A stretch of DNA of 64,000 nucleotides from DATBVX01 sp963810775 (GCA_963810775.1 CAWEOT010000025.1:1-64000), one strand, 5' to 3'; positions 52,406 to 61,865 are shown, numbered from the stretch's first letter. Notes: generated by a model from the sequence alone, not told the origin. Translations and numbers: made by a program.

Positions 52406-52948
52406 TCATGCGCTCAGGCGTTCTCGCAGCAGGCGCCGCGCGCGATGCAGTTGCGCTTTGCAGGTGCCGACTGCGATTCCGAGCATGTTTGCAGCTTCCT
52501 CGTGCGTGTAGCCATAAATTCCGTAGAGCACCAGCACGTGCCGCGCACCCTCCGGCAACGATTCGATCGCGGCCTCCACATCGATGGGCGGCAAAGCGTC
52601 CAGGAGCACGGTGCTCTCCGGCTCGGCGCCCTCCTCGTGTTGCGGTGCCGGCACCACTTCGAGATGTCCTCGCCGGCCACGCGCCAGTGCCGCATTCACG
52701 GCAATCCGGTGCAACCACGTGCCGAGCGCACTGCGACCCTCGAAGCGACCCAGATTGCGCCAGGCGCTGAGGAAGGTCTCCTGCGTGCAGTCCTCGGCCA
52801 CTGAAGGCTCTCGGGTCAGCCGCAGACACAAGCCATATACCTTCCCGGAGTACGCGCGGTAGATCTGCTCGAAGGCGCCGCGATCGCCCGCCCGCGCGCT
52901 CTCGATCCACTGTTCCTCGGTGTCGATCGCCCGCGATTCCAATGTCAT
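52406..52948 (-). CDS. ECF RNA polymerase sigma factor
   Basis: About 180 residues from MTLESRAID. Region 2 (FEQIYRAYSGKVYGLCLRLTREPSVAEDCTQETFLSAWRNLGRFEG) with the W..L..F.G and LGTWLHRIAVNAAL motifs, and region 4 (LPEGARHVLVLYGIYGYTHEEAANMLGIAVGTCKAQLHRARRLLRE) are typical. It heads the sigma/anti-sigma/DUF4097 operon. The alternative start at 52972 adds eight residues. Confidence 0.93.
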   Translation of the reverse strand: MTLESRAIDTEEQWIESARAGDRGAFEQIYRAYSGKVYGLCLRLTREPSVAEDCTQETFLSAWRNLGRFEGRSALGTWLHRIAVNAALARGRRGHLEVVPAPQHEEGAEPESTVLLDALPPIDVEAAIESLPEGARHVLVLYGIYGYTHEEAANMLGIAVGTCKAQLHRARRLLRERLSA

Positions 52949-53068
52949 TACGGCGCTCTGGCCTGTCCTCATGCATCGATACTACCAGCCGCGTCGCGCC
53001 GGGCGCCCCGCGTGCAAATCCGAAGTGATCCGACGAGTTAGACGCGGCTGGAGGGCGAGAGGTTTGAA

Positions 53069-53095
53069 TGCCGGGACGGCTTTTGGCGCCCGGCA
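53069..53095 (-). terminator. weak hairpin after the response-regulator gene
   Basis: Arms TGCCGGG and CCCGGCA with an AT-containing loop, 84 bases past the minus-strand response-regulator stop. Only a short T tract follows on that strand, so termination is a guess. Confidence 0.3.
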
Positions 53096-53178
53096 AAGAC
53101 AGGCCGCCGCGGTGCGCCATTCACTGCGCCGGGGTGCAGAAGCGCCCTGGCCCTGACGCGGATCCCGCCGGACCCGGT

Positions 53179-53889
53179 TCAGCCCGTTTCGCGGCCGGCG
53201 AACCAGTTCACGGCGTAGCGGATCAGTTGCGAGGCGTCCTTGATCCGCAGCTTTTTCTTGATGCGCTGGCGGTGCGATTCGACCGTCTTGACGCTGAGAT
53301 CGAGCGCCACCGCGATTTCGCGCGTGCTCGTGCCCTTGCCAATGTAGTGCAGGATCTGCAGTTCGCGATTGCTCAGCCGGTCGATAGGATTGAGTGAAAC
53401 GTAGTGGCCGCCCGCCGTGAAGCGGTCCACCAGGATCTTGTTCACGGCATCACTCACGTAAACGCCGCCATCGAGGACCTTGCGCAGGGCGACGAGGAAC
53501 TGCTCGCTTGCCGCCTGCTTCATGATGTAGCCATTGGCACCGGAGCTCAGGACTCGTTCGGCGTAGATCGTCTCGTCGTGCATCGACAACACCAGGATCG
53601 GCAGGCGCGGATGCTGAGCTCGTGCATCAGTGACCAGATCGATCCCATCGCCCTGCTTGAGCGAAATGTCGACGATGACGACGTCAGGGTGCAATTCGCG
53701 GATAGCGGTGCGCGCTTCCTTCACCGTCTCGACTTCGCCACAGACCACAAGATCGTCTTCCTGGTCGATCAGGCGTCGCAATCCCTGGCGCACGATCGGA
53801 TGATCGTCGACGACCAGCACGCGTCGTCCTTTCTTTTTTGCGGTGACCCCGATCGGGTGTTTCATCGTCGGCTGGGCTCCAGTCATCAT
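53179..53889 (-). CDS. NarL/LuxR-type response regulator
   Basis: A receiver domain (about 22-140) with the acidic pair in VLVVDDHPIV, phosphoacceptor Asp in DVVIVDISLKQGDG and Lys in YIMKQA precedes a LuxR helix-turn-helix (about 168-225; LSNRELQILHYIGKGTSTREIAVALDLSVKTVESHRQRIKKKL). An AGGAG site precedes ATG 53889. It is 18 bases after the histidine kinase gene, its likely partner. Confidence 0.93.
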   Translation of the reverse strand: MMTGAQPTMKHPIGVTAKKKGRRVLVVDDHPIVRQGLRRLIDQEDDLVVCGEVETVKEARTAIRELHPDVVIVDISLKQGDGIDLVTDARAQHPRLPILVLSMHDETIYAERVLSSGANGYIMKQAASEQFLVALRKVLDGGVYVSDAVNKILVDRFTAGGHYVSLNPIDRLSNRELQILHYIGKGTSTREIAVALDLSVKTVESHRQRIKKKLRIKDASQLIRYAVNWFAGRETG

Positions 53890-53907
53890 CTGCTCCTACT
53901 CCCTGAA

Positions 53908-55848
53908 TCAGCTACGAACAACACTGGCGTCTGCAGGCGGCGACTGCCGACATCTGCAGATCACCTGTAAACCTCCGCCATCCGCAGCTTCGAGAGCTAC
54001 GGCGCCGGAAATCATGCTGGCGCGGTAGTGCATGATCTTCAGACCCATGCCGCGGCTGAGCTGCGCATCGCGTGCCATGCCGCTGCCGTTGTCGCGCACG
54101 ATGAGCGTCACGTTCTCGGTCGTGACCTGCAGATCGATCGTGACCTGGCTGGCGCGGCCATGCTTGACCGCGTTGTTCACCGCTTCCTGCGCGATGCGAT
54201 AGAGGTGATCGCACGCCGCGGCATCCAGCGTGAGCTGTGGCCAGACCTTGCCTCGAAAACGCACCGCGGCGCCATACATATCGCTCGCGTGGCTGGCGAG
54301 GGCACGCAGCGCCGAAGGCAGTCCACCGCGCTCGACGCTGACCGGTGAAACACCCCGTGCCAGGGCGCGCGCGCCGTCGATCGCACGGTTGACGAGCGCC
54401 ACGATTTCCTCGGCATCGCACGCGGCGCCCGCGTGCTCACGCTTCAATCGACCCACGAGGCTCGTCAACATCAGCGCCACCCCGGTGAGCTCCTGGCCAA
54501 GCCCGTCATGCAGATCGCTGCCGATGCGCTGCTGCTCGCGATTGGCGATGTCGATGATCTCGCGTTCGAGCTCACGCCGTTGCGTAACATCTTCGAGCAC
54601 GACCAGTCGATGCGCCTTTCCGCCGATCTGAATCGGGGTGATGACGCAGCCAGCGGTGAAGAAACTGCCGTCACGATGCACGCAGTGCATATCGCGCGCG
54701 AAGAATTCGGCCTCGGTGAGCCGCTGATTGATCTCGCTCCTGATCTCTTCGTACTCACTTTCGGTGTAGCGCGTGATTACGCGGCCACTCTTCCCGATGA
54801 GGTGCCGAGGCTCGTACCCGGTCACACGTGTGATGGCGCCGTTCGCCATGCGGATCGTGCTCGAGGAATCGACCACCAGCACGCCTTCGCGCATCGCATC
54901 GAGAATGCGCGCCTGGATCTTCAGCGCCTCTTCCCCCCGGCGCCGCACGGTCACTTCGGTGCTGGCCACGGTGAGCCCCGTCGGCTGACCCTCATGCATC
55001 ACGAGACCGACCCGGTTCTCAAACCAGCGCACCTCGCCATCGATGAAATGGCGCAATTCGTAGGTCTGCGGCTCACGCGTCGCGAGCGCGCGATCGTAAA
55101 CGGCACGGACCGCCTCGCGCTCTTCCGCGGGCAACAGATCGAGGATCGAACGGCCGAGGAGCTCCTCGGGCGAGTGGCCGAGAATCGGTCGGTTCGCGAA
55201 CTGGACACGCAGGTCGAGATCCGCGAGCAGCAGCAGGTCGGGCACGCTCTGCGTCACTGCGCGCAGGCGTTCGTTGGTCACGGTTTCGAAGCGCCGCTCG
55301 CTGTCGTGCAGGCGCTGCTCGATCGCCTTGTGTGCGGTGATCTCGTGCGCGCTCAAGAGCACCGCGTGAACATCCGCCTGAGCAAGCAGGTTCGCCAGGG
55401 TGCAATCGAACCATGTACACGTGCCGTCCCGCTTGAGAAATCTCAGCTCACAGCGCAGCTCCCGTGCGTCGCCGCCGGCGACGAGCGATTGGAACTGTTC
55501 GCGAAAGGCAGTGTGGTCCTCGGCGAGGATGAACTCGAGCACGCCACGGTCAGTGAGTTCTGCTGCACCGAGGCCGAGAAGCGCCACGCGTCGATTGCAA
55601 TAGAGCACAGTGCCTTCGGCATCCAGCAGCAGCGTAAGTGTCGGGGATTGATCGAGGATGGTGCGAAACACGGGGCTTGGAGTGTTCGCATCCGCAGCGA
55701 CACCCGGCGCGGCATACAGGTCTACGAGCAACTCTCGCGGCATGCTCACGAAACCACCGATCCTGGCGGCCATCTCACTGACGACAGCATATCGGTATTC
55801 TCGCATGCGCGCCGCTGGTTCAGGCGACGCGAATAACGCAGCGTGCAT
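53908..55848 (-). CDS. PAS-domain sensor histidine kinase (NarX/UhpB-type)
   Basis: About 646 residues. Three PAS domains (about 60-170, 190-310, 320-440) precede a HisKA_3 region with the phospho-His in GSDLHDGLGQELTGVAL and a HATPase domain with EAVNNAVKHG, DNGSGM and GMGLKIMHYRASMI. No membrane helix is seen, so it is a cytoplasmic sensor. The open frame continues upstream to 56973, but that part is antisense to the GlxA-type gene; the start MHAALFASP at 55848 is the last plausible one (55806 is an alternative). Confidence 0.88.
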   Translation of the reverse strand: MHAALFASPEPAARMREYRYAVVSEMAARIGGFVSMPRELLVDLYAAPGVAADANTPSPVFRTILDQSPTLTLLLDAEGTVLYCNRRVALLGLGAAELTDRGVLEFILAEDHTAFREQFQSLVAGGDARELRCELRFLKRDGTCTWFDCTLANLLAQADVHAVLLSAHEITAHKAIEQRLHDSERRFETVTNERLRAVTQSVPDLLLLADLDLRVQFANRPILGHSPEELLGRSILDLLPAEEREAVRAVYDRALATREPQTYELRHFIDGEVRWFENRVGLVMHEGQPTGLTVASTEVTVRRRGEEALKIQARILDAMREGVLVVDSSSTIRMANGAITRVTGYEPRHLIGKSGRVITRYTESEYEEIRSEINQRLTEAEFFARDMHCVHRDGSFFTAGCVITPIQIGGKAHRLVVLEDVTQRRELEREIIDIANREQQRIGSDLHDGLGQELTGVALMLTSLVGRLKREHAGAACDAEEIVALVNRAIDGARALARGVSPVSVERGGLPSALRALASHASDMYGAAVRFRGKVWPQLTLDAAACDHLYRIAQEAVNNAVKHGRASQVTIDLQVTTENVTLIVRDNGSGMARDAQLSRGMGLKIMHYRASMISGAVALEAADGGGLQVICRCRQSPPADASVVRS

Positions 55849-55993
55849 GATGTAAAAGGAACGTAAAGAAAAGCGGTCGACTGCGCTTTTGATTGACGCG
55901 AGCCGCGCCAGCCCTGATTCGATCGCCGGGCCTGTTGGCCTGACGTTCGTCCCTGTGGCGAGTGCGTGAGTGCATGGCCGAAAATGACGTCTC

Positions 55994-56017
55994 GTTGACT
56001 CTCTGCCGAGAGTCAAC
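55994..56017. promoter_or_regulatory. perfect palindrome upstream of the GlxA-type regulator gene
   Basis: Arms GTTGACTCTC and GAGAGTCAAC, ten bases each, separated by TGCC. The palindrome lies 17 bases before the GlxA-type ATG and includes a TTGACT hexamer. It could be an operator for autoregulation or a hairpin in the leader. Confidence 0.5.
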
Positions 56018-56034
56018 GATGGGATACTCGACTC

Positions 56035-57054
56035 ATGAGCAAGCGAAGCTCCAACACGACGGTACAAAGGCGCGCCCGTACGCATCGCGTAGTGATGCTC
56101 GCCTACCCCGACGCTCAGGTGCTCGACGTCACCGGGCCGCTCGAGGTATTCGCACGTACCAGCCGCTGGCTCAGGGATCACCGCGCGCAGCGAGTTGCCG
56201 CGTATGAAATCGAGTTGACTGCGCCAACTGCCGGACCATTGGCCATGTCGAACGGATTGAAGCTCATCGCCGAGCGCTCGTATCGCGACGTGGAGCGCAT
56301 CGACACACTCCTGCTGGCCGGCGGCATTGGTTTCCAGGCCGTGACCCGCAACTCGGATGTGATTCGCTGGATCCAGCGCAAGGCGCACACCGCCGAACGC
56401 GTAGGCTCGATCTGCACGGGTGCGTTCGTGCTCGCCGCGTGCGGGCTGCTCGATCACAAGTCCGCCACAACCCATTGGGCATACTGCGAGCGACTTGCGA
56501 AAGCGGTCCCGGGCTGCGCCGTCGATCCTGACGCGCTCTACGTCCGCAATGGCAATATCTATACGTCTGCCGGCGTCACCGCGGGCATGGATATGGCACT
56601 CGCGATGGTCGAGGAAGACTGGGGCAAGGCTATTGCGCTTGCCGTGGCCCAGGAGCTGGTCATGTTCCTGAAGCGCCCGGGCGGACAATCGCAGTTCAGC
56701 CGCTATCTGCAGGCGCAACAGAGTGAGGATCGCTTCGGAAAGCTCCAGCTCTGGGTCCTCGAACATCTCGACGCGAATCTTTCGGTGGAAAAACTGGCGC
56801 AGCTTGCGGGCCTGAGCGTGCGGCACTTCTCCCGCCAGTTCAGCGCCGCGGTGGGCGTCTCCCCCGCAGCATTCATACAACGCTTGCGCGTCGAAGAGGC
56901 GCGCCGTTGCATTGAGGACGGCTCGAACCGGCTCAAGGGCGTCGCGCGACGTTGTGGGTTCGCAGATGAACAATCGTTGCGGCGCGCGTTTCGACGGGCG
57001 CTCGGAGTTACCCCGGCGGAGTATCGAAGTCGCTTTGCGCGCTCGGCGCAGTGA
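56035..57054 (+). CDS. GlxA-family transcriptional regulator (DJ-1/PfpI plus AraC domains)
   Basis: A 339-residue protein: DJ-1/PfpI-like domain (about 18-195) with RVVMLAYPDAQVLDVTGPLEVF, LLLAGGIG and the Cys elbow in GSICTGAFVLAACGLL, and a C-terminal AraC pair of helix-turn-helix motifs (about 235-335; LSVEKLAQLAGLSVRHFSRQFSAAVGVSPAAFIQRLRVEEARR and KGVARRCGFADEQSLRRAFRRALGVTPAEYR). Relatives regulate amine or carnitine use. It ends two bases before the oppositely oriented tRNA-Gly. Confidence 0.93.
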   Translation: MSKRSSNTTVQRRARTHRVVMLAYPDAQVLDVTGPLEVFARTSRWLRDHRAQRVAAYEIELTAPTAGPLAMSNGLKLIAERSYRDVERIDTLLLAGGIGFQAVTRNSDVIRWIQRKAHTAERVGSICTGAFVLAACGLLDHKSATTHWAYCERLAKAVPGCAVDPDALYVRNGNIYTSAGVTAGMDMALAMVEEDWGKAIALAVAQELVMFLKRPGGQSQFSRYLQAQQSEDRFGKLQLWVLEHLDANLSVEKLAQLAGLSVRHFSRQFSAAVGVSPAAFIQRLRVEEARRCIEDGSNRLKGVARRCGFADEQSLRRAFRRALGVTPAEYRSRFARSAQ

Positions 57055-57056
57055 AG

Positions 57057-57130
57057 TGGAGCGGGTGAAGGGAATCGAACCCTCGTCACTTGGTTGGGAA
57101 CCAAGAGCTCTACCATTGAGCTACACCCGC
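57057..57130 (-). tRNA. tRNA-Gly (CCC)
   Basis: A 74-nucleotide cloverleaf: acceptor GCGGGTG/CACCCGC, D-arm AGCTCAATGGTAGAGCT, anticodon loop TTCCCAA with CCC, T-loop TTCGATTCC. TCCA at the 3' end is encoded. It lies tail-to-tail with the GlxA-type gene. Confidence 0.96.
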
Positions 57131-57195
57131 AGCGGGCAGTGATTCTACGAGCGGGCCTGCTGCGCCGGCAACGGTTTCCCCGCCGCCGCGACGAT

Positions 57196-58590
57196 TCAGC
57201 GTTTTCCCGCCAGTTCCTTCAGCAGCACGTAGAAGTACGTGAGCCCGTTGTAGAAGGACTCGACGGGCAAACGCTCATTCAGACCGTGCGAAAAGATCTC
57301 ACTTTCCTTGATGAACGTGGAGGAGGCACCGTACGTTGGAATTCCCGCCTGGCTGAAGATCGCGCCGTCGGTCGCGTAGGGAACCATGTCCGGCACGATC
57401 GGCGTGCCCGGATAGACGCTGTGCACGGCCTTGGTCACGGCCGCGATGACATCCCCGCGAATCGGTGACGGTTTGGCAACCGCGGGGTTGTTGATGAGCT
57501 TCAGCTCGACCTTTTCGCCTGCCAGTTTCTGAAGCGTGCCTTTCACCTCTTCCACGCTGGTGCCCGGGAAGACGCGGCAATTGATGACCGCTGTGGCGCT
57601 CTGTGGCAGCGCATTCTCTGCGTGGCCCGCCTTGAGCATGGTTGCGACACAGGTCGTGCGCGTGCGGCCAACGTCCTGGGGACTGTTAAAGAGGATGTCC
57701 GCGGCCGCGGCGTCGCGCGGGTTCGCGGCAAAACGGGCCATGGCCTGACCAAGCTCACCGGGCGTCGCGGCAGCGGACGCCTTGAAGCTTCCCAGGGTCC
57801 AGTCGTTCCACATCACCGGGAAGCGATACGCCTGCACCGCCTTGAGTGCATCCGCCAGCTCATAGATCGCGTTGTCGTTGCGCGGCCGGGAGCTGTGCCC
57901 GCCGGGGTTGTGCACCGTCAGCTCGAAGGTGACGGACGCCTTCTCTGCGCCTTGCAACGTGTAGAGCTGTGCCTTGCCAGTCCGCTCGTCGAACGCGCCA
58001 CCGCCACCATCGGCGTTGAGCGCAAACTCGGCATCGACGAGGTCGCGGTGCTTGTCGACCAGATCACGAGTGGTCGCCTGTGCGGTTTCTTCATCGCCGG
58101 TGAAGACGATCACCAGATCGCGCGTGGGAACGAAGTGCTCGGCCTTGAGGCGCAGAAATGTCTCGGTGAGAAGCGCTATCTCGCCCTTGATGTCGTACGT
58201 GCCACGTCCGAAGAAAAACCCGTTCTCTTCGATGAGCGTGTATGGATCTCGTTCCCAGTCTTCGCGGTTCGCGGTGACCACATCCATATGAGCGAGCAGC
58301 AGAATCGGCTTGCCGCCCTTGCCATTGCCGCGATAACGAACGACGAGTGATGCAGTCTCCTCGTACGGGAGGACATGGATATCCTCGTTCGCAAATCCGC
58401 CAGCTCGGAACTTGCCGGCGAGATACTCAGCCATCACAGGCACCTGGTGCAGCCCGATCGAAGTCTTGTAGCCAATCACGGAGCGAAAGATATCGAGCGC
58501 CTGTGCGCGAACCGCTTGCGGTGCATCTGCATGCGCGCCGCCGACCGCCGCGACCAGCCCGGCCGCCAATAGAGCCAACAATAATCGCAT
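57196..58590 (-). CDS. secreted M20 family metallopeptidase
   Basis: About 464 residues from MRLLLALLAAGLVAAVGGAHA (signal peptide). The zinc sites are present: ILLLAHMDVV (His, Asp), GRGTYDIKGEIALL (Asp), FTGDEETAQ (Glu pair), ALNADGGG and a late His in IFSHGLNER. The dimerisation domain lies near 220-340. It is downstream of kdgK with a 31-base gap, so probably co-transcribed. Substrate is a peptide or acylated amino acid; unclear. Confidence 0.9.
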   Translation of the reverse strand: MRLLLALLAAGLVAAVGGAHADAPQAVRAQALDIFRSVIGYKTSIGLHQVPVMAEYLAGKFRAGGFANEDIHVLPYEETASLVVRYRGNGKGGKPILLLAHMDVVTANREDWERDPYTLIEENGFFFGRGTYDIKGEIALLTETFLRLKAEHFVPTRDLVIVFTGDEETAQATTRDLVDKHRDLVDAEFALNADGGGGAFDERTGKAQLYTLQGAEKASVTFELTVHNPGGHSSRPRNDNAIYELADALKAVQAYRFPVMWNDWTLGSFKASAAATPGELGQAMARFAANPRDAAAADILFNSPQDVGRTRTTCVATMLKAGHAENALPQSATAVINCRVFPGTSVEEVKGTLQKLAGEKVELKLINNPAVAKPSPIRGDVIAAVTKAVHSVYPGTPIVPDMVPYATDGAIFSQAGIPTYGASSTFIKESEIFSHGLNERLPVESFYNGLTYFYVLLKELAGKR

Positions 58591-58621
58591 TGAATTTTCC
58601 GTGGTGAAATTGCAAACGGCG

Positions 58622-59728
58622 TCAGCGCACGACGCGCGCACCCTTCCCCTCCATGACGGCTTCAACTTCCCTGGCGTTGACCATGGAAGTGTCGCCCGGT
58701 GTCGTCATCGCGAGTGCGCCGTGCGCGGCGCCATACTCGACCGCGGCCTGAGGACCTTTGCCCTCGAGAAACGCATACGCGAGACCGGACGCGAAGCCAT
58801 CGCCGCCGCCAACGCGATCGTAGATCTCGAGATTCTCGCGCATGATCGACTGGTAGAACTGGCCACCCGCATAAAGGATCGCCGACCAATCGTTGAATGT
58901 CGCTGTCTTCGCATTGCGCAAGGTGGTGGCGGCGACCTTGAAGTTCGGAAATTGCTTCACGGCCGTCTGGATCATTCTCTTGAAGTTCGCCGGACCGATC
59001 GCGGAGATATGCTCGTCGAGCCCTTCGACTTCGAAGCCGAGACGCGCGGTGAAATCCTCTTCGTTGCCGATCATCACGTCGACGTATTTCGCGATGCTGC
59101 GATTGACGCGCTGCGCGCCTTCCTGGCCACCCTGGCTCTTCCAGAGCGAGGCGCGGTAGTTCAGATCGTAGGAGACGATCGTGCCGTGCTTACGCGCGAT
59201 TTCGACCGCTTCGATCACCGTCTCAGCAGTATTCGCGGCGAGTGCTGCGAAGATGCCACCAGTGTGAAACCAACGTACGCCTTCCTCACCGAACAGTCGC
59301 TCCCAGTTCACCTCGCCCGGCTTGATCTGCGAGGCGGCGGAATGCCCGCGATCGGAGCAGCCGAGCGCCGCCCGAATGCCGAAACCCTTCTCGGTGAAAT
59401 TGAGGCCGACGCGCGTGCTGCGCCCGATGCCGTCAAACTCGCGCCACACGACGTGTGACATGTCGACGCCGCCTTGCATGATCAGGTCTTCAACGAGCCA
59501 GCCGAGATCGTTGACCGGCAACGCGGTCACGACCGTGGAGCGTTTCCCCCAACATTTGCGCATCGCGCGCGCTACGTTGTATTCGCCGCCGCCCTCCCAC
59601 ACCTGGAAGCTGCGCGCATTGCGCACGCGCCCGAACCCGGGATCGAAGCGCAACATCACCTCGCCGAGGGATGCACAGTCCCAGCGCGTCTCACCCGCCG
59701 GTCGAATCTTGAGCACGTTGTCGGCCAT
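58622..59728 (-). CDS. kdgK: 2-dehydro-3-deoxygluconate kinase (PfkB family)
   Basis: The 368-residue sugar kinase has LGEVMLRFDPG, FQVWEGGGEYNVARAM (substrate), RSTRVGLNFTEKG, ATTLRNAKT and the PfkB end VGGGDGFASGLAYAFL with the catalytic Asp in GGGD. It makes KDPG from KDG and ATP. It lies three bases after the KDPG aldolase stop, which supports the assignment. Confidence 0.9.
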   Translation of the reverse strand: MADNVLKIRPAGETRWDCASLGEVMLRFDPGFGRVRNARSFQVWEGGGEYNVARAMRKCWGKRSTVVTALPVNDLGWLVEDLIMQGGVDMSHVVWREFDGIGRSTRVGLNFTEKGFGIRAALGCSDRGHSAASQIKPGEVNWERLFGEEGVRWFHTGGIFAALAANTAETVIEAVEIARKHGTIVSYDLNYRASLWKSQGGQEGAQRVNRSIAKYVDVMIGNEEDFTARLGFEVEGLDEHISAIGPANFKRMIQTAVKQFPNFKVAATTLRNAKTATFNDWSAILYAGGQFYQSIMRENLEIYDRVGGGDGFASGLAYAFLEGKGPQAAVEYGAAHGALAMTTPGDTSMVNAREVEAVMEGKGARVVR

Positions 59729-59731
59729 CGA

Positions 59732-60403
59732 CTACTTACCGCGGATCGTCTTGATGAGCTGGATGGTCTTGCGCACCTTCTCCTCAAGGCCAGCATAGTC
59801 CTGCTTGTCGAGTACCTGCTGGCTGATGAGATTGGCGCCCATGCCGACCGCCGCGACGCCGGCACCGAACCAGGCTCGCAGCGACTCTTCTGTGGTGTCG
59901 ACGGCGCCGGTGGGCATGATTCGCGTCCAGGGACAGGGGGCGAGAACAGCTCTTACGAAGTCCGGACCGCCCACCGAGGCAGCGGGAAACATCTTGACGA
60001 TCTCGCAACCAAGTTCTTCAGCGAAGCCAATCTCCGAAGCGCTGCCGCAGCCGGGACTGTAAGGAATCTTGCGGCGGTTGCAGACCTTGGCAACGTCGGG
60101 ATTGAGCACGGGTCCCACGACGAAGCGTGCGCCATTTGAGATGTAGATGCCCGCGGTCGGCGCATCGACGATCGATCCCACGCCCATGATTACGCTCGAA
60201 TCCGCCTGGGCGAAATGACGCGTGAGCTCGAGGAATACGTGGGCAGCAAACTCGCCGCGATTGGTGAACTCGATGCACTTGGCGCCGCCGTTGGCACAGG
60301 CCTGGATCACTTTCGTGCAGACTTCGACGTCCGGGTGATTGAAAATCGGTATCAACCCGATGTCCATCATCGCCGTCAGGACTGCCATGCGGTCCTTGAC
60401 CAT
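59732..60403 (-). CDS. eda: 2-dehydro-3-deoxyphosphogluconate aldolase
   Basis: About 223 residues from MVKDRMAVLTAMM. The Schiff-base Lys in GCEIVKMFPA, the Glu in AKCIEFTNRG and the MPTGAVD motif mark a class I KDPG/KHG aldolase. It cleaves KDPG to pyruvate and glyceraldehyde 3-phosphate. The longest frame adds 31 residues that are not conserved. First gene of the eda-kdgK-peptidase operon. Confidence 0.92.
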   Translation of the reverse strand: MVKDRMAVLTAMMDIGLIPIFNHPDVEVCTKVIQACANGGAKCIEFTNRGEFAAHVFLELTRHFAQADSSVIMGVGSIVDAPTAGIYISNGARFVVGPVLNPDVAKVCNRRKIPYSPGCGSASEIGFAEELGCEIVKMFPAASVGGPDFVRAVLAPCPWTRIMPTGAVDTTEESLRAWFGAGVAAVGMGANLISQQVLDKQDYAGLEEKVRKTIQLIKTIRGK

Positions 60404-60543
60404 GCCGACTCTCCTCAGGCTGAAGGGCCATGCACCGCGCGTGCAGGCTCTGCGGGGCAGGTGCGAAATTCTGGTTGAACAGCGCACCGCGATCAATCCT
60501 GAAATTTGTCCCGGGACATTGGTGCCGGGACTAAAGTAGCGGC

Positions 60544-61245
60544 ATGTCCACGATGCATTCCACTTCGGAGCCCGAGCGTCGGCACGTGCGCAGCTATGTG
60601 CGCCGGGCGGGGCGCATCACCTCTGCCCAGGCTCGTGCGCTCAAGGAGCTGTGGCCGAAATACGGAGTCGACTACTCGCCCCAGGCAGTGGATCTTAACG
60701 TCTTGTTTGGCCGTACAGCGCCGCGCCTGTTGGAGATCGGCTTTGGCAACGGCGAAGTGCTTGCTGCCGTGGCGGCACAACGGCGTGACTGGGATTGCAT
60801 CGGCATCGAAGTCCACGAGCCCGGGGTCGGCAGGGTCTTGCTGCAGGCCGAGTCTGCGGAGTTGGCGAACTTGCGGGTCTTTCGTCACGACGCAATCGAA
60901 GTGCTCGAGCAACAGATCGCTGCTGAATCGTTCGACGAGGTCTTCGTCTTCTTTCCGGATCCGTGGCCCAAGAAGCGCCATCACAAGCGCCGGCTCATCC
61001 AGGGACCGTTCGCAGACCTGTTGACGAGCAAACTCCGGCATGGCGGAGCCCTGCGGCTGGCGACCGACTGGCAGCCCTATGCCGAACAAATGCGCGAAGT
61101 GCTGGATGCGTGCGCAGCGCTGAGCAATTGCGCAGGCCAGGCAGGATATGCGGATCGCCCATCGATCCGGCCCCTCACGCGCTTCGAGCGTCGCGGACAG
61201 CGCCTGGGGCACGGCGTCTGGGATCTCGAGTATCGAAGGATCTAG
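60544..61245 (+). CDS. trmB: tRNA (guanine-N7)-methyltransferase TrmB
   Basis: A 233-residue methyltransferase with RRAGRITSAQARALKELWPKYG, SAM motif LLEIGFGNGEVLAAVA, FVFFPDPWPKKRHHKRRLIQGPF and LATDWQPYAEQMREVL, the TrmB pattern. It makes m7G46 in tRNA. Its stop overlaps that of marC by four bases, tail to tail; it diverges from eda. Confidence 0.95.
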   Translation: MSTMHSTSEPERRHVRSYVRRAGRITSAQARALKELWPKYGVDYSPQAVDLNVLFGRTAPRLLEIGFGNGEVLAAVAAQRRDWDCIGIEVHEPGVGRVLLQAESAELANLRVFRHDAIEVLEQQIAAESFDEVFVFFPDPWPKKRHHKRRLIQGPFADLLTSKLRHGGALRLATDWQPYAEQMREVLDACAALSNCAGQAGYADRPSIRPLTRFERRGQRLGHGVWDLEYRRI

Positions 61246-61865
61246 CTGAAGCCACCCTTCACGCCATCGATCACGAACTGCACGGCAAGCGCTCCCAGGA
61301 TCACGCCGGTGAGGCGACTCACGACGTTAGCGCCCGTCACGCCGAGCGCGCGCATCACTTGGGGAGTAAGCAACATCAGCACGAAAGTGATCACGAGGAC
61401 GAGGATTACGACGCCCATCATCCCGAGGAAAAGCAGCGAAGTACGCGACAAGCCTCCTGTGACGAGAAGGATTGTTGCGAGCGCGCCCGGTCCGGCGATA
61501 AATGGGAATGCAAGTGGAAACACCGCGATGTCCGGCCGGCGCCTGACCTCTTCTTCCTCAGTGCTGGTCGTGGTCCGCGCACCCGAAGGGCGCACATACA
61601 CCATGTCGAGTGCAATCAGGAACAGCATCAGGCCGCCAAAGATGCGAAACGCATTCAAGCTGATGCCCATCGTGTTGAGCAGCGCGCCGCCCGCAAGTGC
61701 AAAGGCCAGGAGAATCAGCCCTGCAAGAATTACAGCCTTGCAGGCCATTCTGCGCTTGTAACCGACGCTCGCGCCCTCGGTGAGTGCGGCGAACATCGGC
61801 ACGAGGCTGATCGGCTCAACTACGACGAAGAACAGCACGAAAAATTTGATCAGTGCTTCAATCAT
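61242..61865 (-). CDS. MarC family integral membrane protein
   Basis: A 207-residue protein with six hydrophobic helices and the family motifs FFVVVEPISLVPMFAALTEG, NAFRIFGGLMLFLIALDM and AFPFIAGPGALATILL. The loop TTTSTEEEEVRRRPD is cytoplasmic. The function of MarC proteins is unsettled; earlier links to antibiotic resistance were not upheld. Confidence 0.92.
   Translation of the reverse strand: MIEALIKFFVLFFVVVEPISLVPMFAALTEGASVGYKRRMACKAVILAGLILLAFALAGGALLNTMGISLNAFRIFGGLMLFLIALDMVYVRPSGARTTTSTEEEEVRRRPDIAVFPLAFPFIAGPGALATILLVTGGLSRTSLLFLGMMGVVILVLVITFVLMLLTPQVMRALGVTGANVVSRLTGVILGALAVQFVIDGVKGGFS

Noticed and set aside
55850..56973. Upstream 374-residue extension of the histidine kinase frame
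   Set aside because: It is antisense to the GlxA-type gene, which has clear domains; the composition is that of a mirror frame in GC-rich DNA.
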